From: Nostoc sp. KVJ20
GTDB taxonomy: Bacteria; Cyanobacteriota; Cyanobacteriia; Cyanobacteriales; Nostocaceae
Reading direction: 5' to 3'
Length of the DNA stretch: 43,155 nucleotides
Assembly: GCF_001712795.1 (NCBI RefSeq)
Contig: NZ_KV757639.1
Span: 1 to 43,155, forward strand
The notes under the pieces were generated by a model. The model saw only the letters and a list, made by a program, of their open reading frames with translations, was not told where the DNA came from and ran no database searches. The first letter of the stretch is position 1, and each line of letters begins with the position of its first letter. Positions 9,201 to 15,408 of this stretch are shown in pieces. The translations under genes and the position numbers were made by a program.

Positions 9201-10989
9201 TACTGGCAACAGCCTTAAGAACATTCTTATAGGAAATACTGCTGCTAACAACTTGAGCGGAGGAGATGGTAACGACAGTCTTTTTGGTGATTCAGGTAAT
9301 GACACCTTGTTGGGCGGTGCAGGCAATGACACCTTGAATGGAGGTTTGGGATCTGACACTCTTGATGGTGGCGCAGGCAACGACATTTACACTGTAGACA
9401 ACATAAACGATGTTATTGTTGAAGGCTTAAATGCAGGCACAGATTTAGTCAATTCTTCAGTGAGTTGGGTGTTGGGAAATAACCTGGAAAAATTGACCCT
9501 GACTGGAAGCTCGGCAATCAATGGTACTGGTAACAACCTTAACAACATCCTCATAGGAAATACTGGCGCTAACAACTTGAGCGGAGGAGATGGTAACGAC
9601 AGCCTCTTTGGTAGCTCAGGCAATGATACCTTGTTGGGCGGTGCAGGTAATGACACCTTGGATGGAGGTGCAGGGATTGACAGTCTTGATGGTGGAGCAG
9701 GCAATGACATTTACACTGTAGATAATGTGAACGATGTTATTATCGAAGGTTTAAATGCAGGCATAGATTTAGTCAAGTCTTCGGTGAGTTGGGTGTTAGT
9801 AGATAATCTAGAGAACTTGACACTGACTGGAAGCTCGGCAATCAACGGTACTGGTAACAGTCTTAATAATATCCTCATAGGAAATACTGGCGCTAACAAC
9901 TTGAGTGGAGGAGATGGTAACGACAGCCTGATTGGTGGTACAGGTAATGACACCTTGTTGGGTGGTTCCGGCAATGACACCTTGGATGGAGGTGCGGGGA
10001 TTGACAGTCTTGTTGGTGGAGATGGTGATGACATTTACACTGTAGACAGCCTCAGCGATATTGTTGTCGAAGGCTTAAATGCAGGTATAGATTTAGTCAA
10101 GTCTGCTGTGAGTTGGGTGTTGGGAAATAACCTGGAGCATTTAACCCTGACTGGTAGTAAGGTAATCAATGGTACTGGTAACAGCCTTGATAATATTCTT
10201 ACGGGAAATGGTGGCGCTAACATCTTAAGCGGAGAAGGTGGCAATGATAGCCTCTTTGGTGGCTCAGGCAATGACACTTTGTTGAGCGGTGCAGGTGATG
10301 ACATCTTAGATGGAGGTGTAGGGATTGACAGTCTTGTTGGTGGAGCTGGCAATGACATCTACACTGTAGACAACCTCAGCGATATTATTGTCGAAGGCTT
10401 AAATGCTGGCACAGATTTAGTCAATTCTTCGGTGAGTTGGGTGTTGGGAGATAATTTGGAAAACTTGACCTTGACTGGAACCAAGGTCATCAATGGTACT
10501 GGTAACGGCCTTAATAATATCCTTACGGGAAATAGTGGCGCTAACATCTTGAGCGGAGAAAGTGGCAACGATCGCCTCTTTGGTAACTCAGGCAATGATA
10601 TTTTGGATGGAGGTGCAGGTGACGATGAACTCATCGGTGGAATTGGTCGAGATACGCTAACTGGTGGAACTGGGGCAGATAGCTTATATCTGACTGATAC
10701 CCGCACTGGTGGCTATGATACTATTACTGATTTTAATGTTGGAGATGATACAATATTCATTTCCAAGGCAGAATTCGGACTCAGCCAATCTCAGAATACT
10801 GTACTTGATTCCGGCTTGTTCCGACTTGGTACTATTGCTACAACCGCAAGCGATCGCTTTATCTACAATCAAACTACGGGGAATATATTCTTTGACGTAG
10901 ATGGGACTGGTAAGACTGCACAAGTTCAAATCGCCCAGTTCTCCAATCAGGCAATGCTTACTAATGCAAATATTACTGTGATTGCCTAA
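6253..10989 (+). CDS. Large secreted RTX/calcium-binding repeat protein
   Basis: This 1578-residue modular protein is probably exported by a type I system and binds Ca2+ outside the cell. Residues 1-380 hold seven copies of a ~55-residue unit (EFKVN...NP.VAMD.DGDFVISWQS...GIYAQRYNSAGVAQG). Residues ~383-775 hold three copies of a 131-residue unit (YTENA...SGITVSDADSPNLSSATVSI...FLVNDGTA...NINITAVN). Residues ~776-875 are one cadherin-like domain (VAVNDSITTNKNTPIII...GSDSFTYTISDGQGG). Residues ~876-1465 hold GGxGxDxLxG nonapeptides arranged in 108-residue super-repeats. The last ~110 residues (DTITDFNVGDD...) look like the C-terminal module of serralysin-like type I substrates. There is no signal peptide, as expected for type I export. 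AGAGG lies 7 bases before the ATG. No transporter genes are nearby. An adhesin or surface-layer role is plausible but not shown. Confidence 0.9.
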   Translation: MAEFKVNTENASNQNNSTVAIDADGDFVISWQSFGQDGSGYGIYAQRYNSFGVAQGSEFKVNNTTDNDQKNPIVAMDADGDFVISWQSLNQDGSGNGIYAQRYNSAGVAQGSEFKVNTENADQQSNPTLAMDSDGDFVISWQSLNQDGSGYGIYAQRYNSAGVAQGSEFKVNTENADQQKNPVVAMDADGDFVISWQSYQDGSYYGIYAQRYNSAGVAQGVEFQVNNTTNNEQSNPTVAMDSDGDFVISWQSLNQDGSSYGIYARRYNSAGVAQGVEFQVNNITNNDQKNPVVAMDTTGDFVISWSSYGQDTSYDGIYARRYNSAGVAQGVEFQVNTFTPNYQSNPTIAIAQDDNFVISWQSTNQDGSGDGIYAQLYKNSGVPPTITSGSASALAYIENAITAIDSGITVSDADSPNLSSATVSITSGFVSAQDTLAFTNQNGITGSYNNSTGVLTLTGSATVANYQTALRSITYTNTSDNPATTPRTVSFLVNDGTADSTAVTRNINITAVNDVPIATATNSALAYTENATIVIDSGITLSDLDSANLSSATVSITSGFVLAQDTLAFTNQNGITGNYNSSTGVLTLTGSATVANYQTALRSITYNNSSDNPNTTPRTISFLVNDGTANSTTVTRNINITAVNSAPVATATNSALAYTENATTVIDSGITVSDADSPNLSSATVSITSGFVSTQDTLAFTNQNGITGNYNSSTGVLTLTGSATVANYQTALRSITYINSSDNPATTPRTVSFLVNDETANSTTVTRNINITAVNDDPVAVNDSITTNKNTPIIISATTLLSNDMDADVIDVLNIISFTQPSHGSLLNNNNGTYTYTSVENYYGSDSFTYTISDGQGGSSTATVNLTINEVTPPINGTSGADNLTGTGIMDIISGLQGNDTLNGLGDNDTLDGGDGNDFLDGGTGDDSLIGGKGNDTYIVDSIGDTIIEAASAGTDLVKSSVSWVLGNNLENLTLTGTDAINGTGNSLKNILIGNTAANNLSGGDGNDSLFGDSGNDTLLGGAGNDTLNGGLGSDTLDGGAGNDIYTVDNINDVIVEGLNAGTDLVNSSVSWVLGNNLEKLTLTGSSAINGTGNNLNNILIGNTGANNLSGGDGNDSLFGSSGNDTLLGGAGNDTLDGGAGIDSLDGGAGNDIYTVDNVNDVIIEGLNAGIDLVKSSVSWVLVDNLENLTLTGSSAINGTGNSLNNILIGNTGANNLSGGDGNDSLIGGTGNDTLLGGSGNDTLDGGAGIDSLVGGDGDDIYTVDSLSDIVVEGLNAGIDLVKSAVSWVLGNNLEHLTLTGSKVINGTGNSLDNILTGNGGANILSGEGGNDSLFGGSGNDTLLSGAGDDILDGGVGIDSLVGGAGNDIYTVDNLSDIIVEGLNAGTDLVNSSVSWVLGDNLENLTLTGTKVINGTGNGLNNILTGNSGANILSGESGNDRLFGNSGNDILDGGAGDDELIGGIGRDTLTGGTGADSLYLTDTRTGGYDTITDFNVGDDTIFISKAEFGLSQSQNTVLDSGLFRLGTIATTASDRFIYNQTTGNIFFDVDGTGKTAQVQIAQFSNQAMLTNANITVIA
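6256..7395 (+). repeat. Seven tandem ~165-bp units in the RTX gene
   Basis: Each unit encodes EFKVN/EFQVN, then a DGDFVISWQS core, then GIYAQRYNSAGVAQG. Neighbouring units are nearly identical at DNA level around the GACTTTGTTATTTCCTGGCA core. This suggests recent duplication or gene conversion. Confidence 0.85.
7400..8578 (+). repeat. Three tandem 393-bp units in the RTX gene
   Basis: Matching TGGCATA sites at 7433, 7826 and 8219 are exactly 393 bp apart, giving a 131-residue Ig-/cadherin-like unit. Long stretches are identical between units, for example around GGCAGTGCCACTGTTGC. Confidence 0.85.
9063..10680 (+). repeat. About five 324-bp RTX super-repeats
   Basis: A 108-residue unit is repeated with exact 324-bp period. 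It consists of IYTVDN..DVI.EGLNAGTDLV, then SSVSWVLGNNLENLTLTG, then INGTGN.LNNIL.GN, then three to five GGxGNDxLxG nonapeptides. The period is constant across all copies, so there have been no indels since the amplification. Confidence 0.9.
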
Positions 10990-11023
10990 CTTTGCTCAGA
11001 CAATTAACCTAGAATCAACCTAA

Positions 11024-11053
11024 TGTAGAGACGCGAAATTTCGCGTCTCTACA
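11024..11053. repeat. Perfect 30-bp palindrome of the GAGACG family
   Basis: TGTAGAGACGCGAAA is followed directly by its exact reverse complement TTTCGCGTCTCTACA. It lies 35 bp after the RTX stop codon. It could end that transcript as an RNA hairpin, but no U-run follows. Sequence kinship with the copies at 241, 11125, 21933 and 42971 marks it as a dispersed repeat. Confidence 0.7.
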
Positions 11054-11124
11054 CGCTTGTGGGTACTGTGGCTTTATAGGCTAATACGCTTGGGTTAAGG
11101 GCTACTGGCAACAATTTTGAGTTT

Positions 11125-11154
11125 TTGAGACGCGATAAATCGCCGTCTCTACAA
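11125..11154. repeat. GAGACG-type palindromic repeat, copy 3
   Basis: It reads TTGAGACGCGATAAATCG then CCGTCTCTACAA, identical over its core to the copy at 241-269. It lies 72 bp from the perfect palindrome at 11024, so two family members are clustered between the RTX gene and the next gene. Confidence 0.7.
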
Positions 11155-11209
11155 GTGTTTTTGCTCATTCTGAACTCTATTGCTTTATAGGTAACACAAC
11201 TGCAAACTT

Positions 11210-11644
11210 TTAACTTTCCTCTTGGGTATAACCATTTTTCTCGCGTTTGAGGCTTTCTTCTAAGGCTTGAATTTGTTCACGTCTGGCTTCTAATTCCAAG
11301 GAACGCCTTGCTAAGTCTTGGTTTTGCAACGTCAAGGATTGTCGCCAATGTTCTGCTCGCTCGGCTTCGTGCTGCAAAAATTCTGGGGTAATGCCGATGG
11401 TGAGGTAGCTTTGTACCAGATGGAGTACCCAGTTGGTGGCGTCTTCTATTCTTTCAATATCGCCTGTAGGGGAAAGTTCCACTAAAACAAGCAAGTTCTC
11501 ACTCATGATCTTTCCCTTTCCCAACAGAATGAAAGCCTCTTCGGGAATTATCGCCCACAAGTTATCAGCTTCTTGACGCGCCAATAAGCGTAACTGGTGC
11601 TGGTCTAAAAAATCGTTTTTACGCACCTGGGCTAGATATAGCAT
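11210..11644 (-). CDS. Conserved hypothetical coiled-coil protein
   Basis: This is a 144-residue protein I cannot assign to a named family. The N-terminal ~90 residues look globular (MLYLAQVRKNDFLDQHQLRL, EADNLWAIIPEEAF, VELSPTGDIERIEDATNWV). Residues ~95-140 are rich in Glu, Arg, Gln and Leu and should form a coiled coil (EAERAEHWRQSLTLQNQDLA, LELEARREQIQALEES). There is no signal peptide or membrane span. I start at the ATG at 11644. The longer frame from TTG at 11665 would add seven residues encoded by a short repeat-like GCGAAGCG stretch. It lies downstream of valS on the same strand, separated by ~180 bp of repeats, so co-transcription is doubtful. Confidence 0.75.
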   Translation of the reverse strand: MLYLAQVRKNDFLDQHQLRLLARQEADNLWAIIPEEAFILLGKGKIMSENLLVLVELSPTGDIERIEDATNWVLHLVQSYLTIGITPEFLQHEAERAEHWRQSLTLQNQDLARRSLELEARREQIQALEESLKREKNGYTQEES

Positions 11645-11686
11645 GAGGGTCGCTTCGCTCCACAATTCAAAATTAAAAATTCAAAA

Positions 11687-11723
11687 TTAATAAAAAATTA
11701 ATAAAAAATTAATAAAAAATAAG
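11687..11723. repeat. A/T-rich tandem decamers
   Basis: Three to four copies of AAAAAATTAAT occur in tandem between the coiled-coil protein gene and valS. They have no coding capacity. Confidence 0.5.
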
Positions 11724-11756
11724 TGCCAGATATTGATATTTTGATTTTGTTCATTC

Positions 11757-11800
11757 GTAATGGGTAATTGGGAATTATTTTACATTCCATTACCCATTAC
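11757..11800. repeat. Hairpin repeat after valS
   Basis: GTAATGGGTAAT (11757-11768) and ATTACCCATTAC (11789-11800) form a perfect 12-bp stem with a 20-base loop, 28 bp past the valS stop. It resembles the ATTACCC/AATGGG-type dispersed repeats of Nostocales and may also act as a transcript end. Confidence 0.5.
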
Positions 11801-11827
11801 AGTTATCCTAAGCCACGTTGGCGATCG

Positions 11828-14812
11828 CTACGACAATCCCTTCAAACGCTCGCGCAAAATTTCTGCTTGCTTCTGTGCTTCTGCTAAAGCTTCCCGCGCT
11901 CCCTGTACTACGTCGGCTCTAGCTCTATCTACGAAACTAGGATTGTTTAATCTGGTACTCAGGGATTGAACTTCTGCTTCAGCTTTACTCAAGCTTTTTT
12001 CTAGCTTGGCACGCACAACTTCAATATCTACCACACCGCTGAGAGGAATTAGCACTTGTATTGTACCAATTACACCTGCGATCGCATTTTCCGATTCTTG
12101 TGGTTGTTCTAATTCTCTCTGTGGGAAAAAGCGTCTCCATAACCTAAGTCTCGCTTGAGCAGTCAGTAAATTTTGGCTCACAAACCAAGCTGTGTAACCA
12201 AAACCAACTAGTTCAAAGAAAGTTCCGACAATGGGAATGTCATCAATGGCATACCCAACAGCTAAACCCAATCTACCAAAGACAATGGCCACAATAATTA
12301 AGCCAATTATCTTCAAACCCCTTTGAGGTTTTTTCGCAGCAACAGTTTGGTTTTCTTGCTTGTCAGTAATAATTAAAGTCTCAACCTTAGCCAAATCTTT
12401 AATATAAGACTGTCCAGCAGTAAGAATTTCCCGCTCCTTCTGGCTTTCAGTTTGCAAATTCGCTGTTACTTTAACCCCTGGTTTAATATCCGCTTCAGCC
12501 CGCAAATTCCGAATTGTGCGGATAGTAGCAATCAGCAATTCAAATTGTTCTTCTAAACCTAAGTCAATCAGGTTTGCATCTATCTGGGGATATAGTTGCA
12601 ATGGTAAGGTTTGTGGTGAATCTGGTGGTTGTTGGGTGAGAGTTTGCCAAATTTCTTCGGTAATATGAGGCATGAAGGGATGAAGCAATTTCATAATCCC
12701 TTCCAGCACATAACCAAGGGTTTGCTGTGCTACCTGCCGCGATGCGGGATCGGCATCTGCTTGCAATCTGGATTTCACCAATTCAATATACTGATCGCAG
12801 AAATCACCCCAAATAAACTCGTAGAGTCCTTTTGCTGCTTCCCCTAAACCGTAATTATCGATGTAATTCGTGGTTTGTTTAACAACTTGATGATACCGCG
12901 AGATAATCCAGCGATCGCTCAATTCGGTAGCGACTGGGTTCCCCAATTGTTGCGGTGTTTTTCCATCTAAATTCATCATCGTAAATCGGGCTGCATTCCA
13001 CAACTTGTTTGCAAAGTTGCGGGACGCTTCCACCGATGCTGATTCATCCTTTTTGCGATCGTATTCCAGCCGGATATCTTGACCCGCACCAGCCACTTCC
13101 CTAATTAGGGTATACCGCAAGGCATCAGTACCATATTTGTCAATTAATAACAATGGGTCAATACCATTACCTTTGGTCTTTGACATCTTCTGACCTTTTT
13201 CATCCAGCACCAAGCCGTGGATGTAAACGGTTTGGAAAGGCATTTGCTCAGTAAAATGCCCAGCCATCATTGTCATTCTAGCTACCCAGAAAAAGATGAT
13301 GTCAAAGCCTGTTACCAAAGTTGTAGTCGGGTAGTAAGTTGCTAAATCCTGAGTTTGTTCCGGCCAGCCCAAAGTCGAAAACGGCCAGAGTCCCGAAGAA
13401 AACCAAGTATCTAGCACATCTGGGTCTTGTTCTAACTTGACATTTTCGCCAAATTGTGATTTAGCTTTCTCCCAAGCTTCAGTTTCCGATTTCGCTACTA
13501 CAAAGGGCGTGTTATCGGTAATTTGCCCATCCGTTTCACTGACAGCGTACCAAGCAGGAATTTGGTGTCCCCACCATAATTGGCGAGAGATACACCAATC
13601 TTTGAGTTTTACTAGCCAATCACGATAAACCTTAGTCCAGCGTTGGGGGACAAACTCTGGGGAAGTTTGCTGGTCGAGGAATTCGAGAGTGTTGTCAGCG
13701 AGGGGACGAATTTTGACAAACCACTGAGTTGAGAGGAGGGGTTCAATAGGTACTTTACCGCGATCGCTGTAGGGAACGGTATGCTTATAATCTTCTATCT
13801 TCACCAGAAAGCCATCTGCCTCTAGACGAGAAACCACATTCTTTCTAGCAACAAAGCGGTCTTGTCCTTGAAACTCCCCGGCATTGGCGTTGAGAGTGCC
13901 ATCTTTATTCATAATGTTGATAAAGGGCAAATTATGACGCTTACCCATGTCAAAATCGTTCGGGTCATGGGCGGGAGTCACTTTCACGCAGCCTGTGCCG
14001 AAAGTAGGATCAACGAATTCATCGCCAATGATGGGAATTTCTCGTTGTAAAATGGGCAGAGTTAGAGTTTTGCCGATGAGGTGTTTATAGCGATCGTCAT
14101 TGGGATTAACTGCTACTGCCGTATCACCTAGCATAGTTTCTGGTCTAGTTGTCGCCACCTCTACAAAGCCGGAACCATCGGTGAGAGGATAGCGGAAGTG
14201 CCAGAGATTGCCATTAACCTCTTGATTTTCTACTTCTACATCAGACACAGCCGACTGAGAAGCTGGACACCAGTTAACTAAATATTCACCACGATAAATT
14301 AAGCCTTCCTCGTAAAGACGAGTAAATGCCTCGACAACAGCTTTAGATAAACCCTCATCCAGGGTAAACCTTTCCCGTGACCAGTCCACCGAGACACCCA
14401 AGCGTCGTAGCTGATTAAGAATCGTTCCCTCAGACTCCGCTTTCCATTGCCAAGCGCGTTCTAGGAACTTTTCACGCCCCAACTCGTAGCGAGTTTTACC
14501 CTCTGTCTTGAGTTGCTTTTCCAGCATACTATGCACAGCAATGCTGGCGTGGTCAGTTCCGGGTAGCCACAGGGTATTGCGCCCCTGCATCCGGTGGTAG
14601 CGCACAAGAGTATCAATCAACGCACTTTCAAATGCGTGTCCCATGTGCAAACTGCCGGTGACATTCGGCGGTGGAATGACGATACAGTAAGGTTCGCCGC
14701 CTTTATTAGGGTCAGCTTTATAAACTTGGTTGTCTTCCCAGAATTTTTGCCACTTGGCTTCAGTGGAAAAAGGGTCGTAGAGACTGGGAAGATTGGGAAT
14801 GGTTGCGGTCAT
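11828..14812 (-). CDS. valS: Valyl-tRNA synthetase with CAAD membrane domain
   Basis: ValS charges tRNA-Val with valine. It is a class I enzyme with the HIGH motif as HMGH (56-59, in PPPNVTGSLHMGH) and KMSKT at 542-546. The 994 residues exceed a typical ValRS because of an insert at about 820-905 between the anticodon-binding part and the C-terminal arm. The insert reads KKPQRGLKIIGLIIVAIVFG, a second hydrophobic helix TFFELVGFGYTAWFVSQNLL, and a basic stretch RLRLWRRFF. This is the CAAD domain, known in cyanobacterial aminoacyl-tRNA synthetases (Val, Leu, Ile, Glu) and reported to anchor ValRS to thylakoid membranes in Anabaena. The usual C-terminal coiled coil (VDIEVVRAKLEKSLSKAEAE) follows. 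I start at the ATG at 14812; the open frame begins three codons upstream at TTG. Confidence 0.96.
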   Translation of the reverse strand: MTATIPNLPSLYDPFSTEAKWQKFWEDNQVYKADPNKGGEPYCIVIPPPNVTGSLHMGHAFESALIDTLVRYHRMQGRNTLWLPGTDHASIAVHSMLEKQLKTEGKTRYELGREKFLERAWQWKAESEGTILNQLRRLGVSVDWSRERFTLDEGLSKAVVEAFTRLYEEGLIYRGEYLVNWCPASQSAVSDVEVENQEVNGNLWHFRYPLTDGSGFVEVATTRPETMLGDTAVAVNPNDDRYKHLIGKTLTLPILQREIPIIGDEFVDPTFGTGCVKVTPAHDPNDFDMGKRHNLPFINIMNKDGTLNANAGEFQGQDRFVARKNVVSRLEADGFLVKIEDYKHTVPYSDRGKVPIEPLLSTQWFVKIRPLADNTLEFLDQQTSPEFVPQRWTKVYRDWLVKLKDWCISRQLWWGHQIPAWYAVSETDGQITDNTPFVVAKSETEAWEKAKSQFGENVKLEQDPDVLDTWFSSGLWPFSTLGWPEQTQDLATYYPTTTLVTGFDIIFFWVARMTMMAGHFTEQMPFQTVYIHGLVLDEKGQKMSKTKGNGIDPLLLIDKYGTDALRYTLIREVAGAGQDIRLEYDRKKDESASVEASRNFANKLWNAARFTMMNLDGKTPQQLGNPVATELSDRWIISRYHQVVKQTTNYIDNYGLGEAAKGLYEFIWGDFCDQYIELVKSRLQADADPASRQVAQQTLGYVLEGIMKLLHPFMPHITEEIWQTLTQQPPDSPQTLPLQLYPQIDANLIDLGLEEQFELLIATIRTIRNLRAEADIKPGVKVTANLQTESQKEREILTAGQSYIKDLAKVETLIITDKQENQTVAAKKPQRGLKIIGLIIVAIVFGRLGLAVGYAIDDIPIVGTFFELVGFGYTAWFVSQNLLTAQARLRLWRRFFPQRELEQPQESENAIAGVIGTIQVLIPLSGVVDIEVVRAKLEKSLSKAEAEVQSLSTRLNNPSFVDRARADVVQGAREALAEAQKQAEILRERLKGLS

Positions 14813-14842
14813 GCGGGGCAAACTAACTATGGAAGGACTCTA

Positions 14843-14960
14843 TTGGCACTCCCTGACCTGAAGGTGCAGGGATTCTTGATTCAACGAGTCCACTTGGGTT
14901 AGACCCCTTGCGGTATCTAATCCAGAGGTGGTTCTCTCCTCAAGCGTTAACTTTCCGAGT
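14843..14960 (-). mobile_element. Possible IS200/IS605-type right end (omega-RNA-like)
   Basis: Read on the minus strand, AAAGTTAACGCTTGAGGAGA (from about 14951) leads to GAATCAAGAATCCCTG. A hairpin follows (CCCTG-ACCT-tc-AGGT-CAGGG, 14851-14871), and then GAGTGCCAA. A terminal hairpin preceded by GAATCCC and followed by GGGAGTGTCAA-like sequence is typical of the right end of TnpB-carrying IS605/IS1341 elements, where the 3' end of the omega RNA lies. No tnpB frame remains upstream on this strand. The end lies ~30 bp before the valS start. Assignment rests on remembered sequence style, not on a search. Confidence 0.35.
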
Positions 14961-15292
14961 GCCCCTCGGTAGTTGGATGATTCCAAAATTTGTTTGATTT
15001 AAACTCTGATCGCCTAGTCCCCATGAAGATTTTACCTATTCCTGGGTTGTTCTAGAACTATGGAATAGAACCCCATATCTTCAATTGTCAAGGTACAGAT
15101 TGCCGTTAGGCACTTAGGTTTTTATACAGGTTGATTACCGTTCCTGTTAAGCCCAATCTTACCAGAACGTGACTGAGGCGTAAACACCTCAAACCGTTTT
15201 CATCACGCAGTCTGAAGTACGGAATACGGCGCTGTGCGCCTGTTCCTCAAGGGTTGGAGAGGGTTTGATGGAAACGTAGATATCAAGGGTAT

Positions 15293-15344
15293 CGTCTTCT
15301 CTGCAAGAGGCTGCACATTGGCGAAATGTCTCCCAGAGAAGACG
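15293..15344. repeat. Inverted repeat before the kinase gene
   Basis: CGTCTTCTCTG (15293-15303) and CAGAGAAGACG (15334-15344) are perfect 11-bp inverted copies flanking 30 bases. They lie 65 bp upstream of the kinase start. They could form an RNA stem in its leader or be the trace of an element. Confidence 0.5.
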
Positions 15345-15408
15345 CTATCTGTAAGTATTGCCATGTTTTTGGGAAACCTAAATACTGAGGTCTCAAAGAT
15401 TAAGCCCT

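Larger units (their letters stand above)
14822..15408. other. Divergent valS/kinase intergenic region, structured
   Basis: This 587-bp gap has no coding frame with protein-like content on either strand but several inverted repeats. It must hold the promoters of valS and of the kinase gene. Its composition is less A/T-rich than the other gaps in the window. Two structured parts are listed separately (14843-14960 and 15293-15344). A further hairpin lies at about 15170-15190 (TGAGGCG with CGCCTCA-like sequence around TAAACACC). A decayed mobile element is the most likely content. Confidence 0.4.

Noticed and set aside
9063..10706. Five consecutive antisense frames of 107-115 codons within the RTX gene
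   Set aside because: They recur with the same 324-bp period as the sense repeats and are Pro/Leu/Ser-rich mirror readings of Gly/Asp-rich codons. They are by-products of the repeat.
14822..15408. T-box-type leader for valS
   Set aside because: I see no T-box consensus (TGGNACCGCG-like) and T-boxes are not typical of cyanobacteria.
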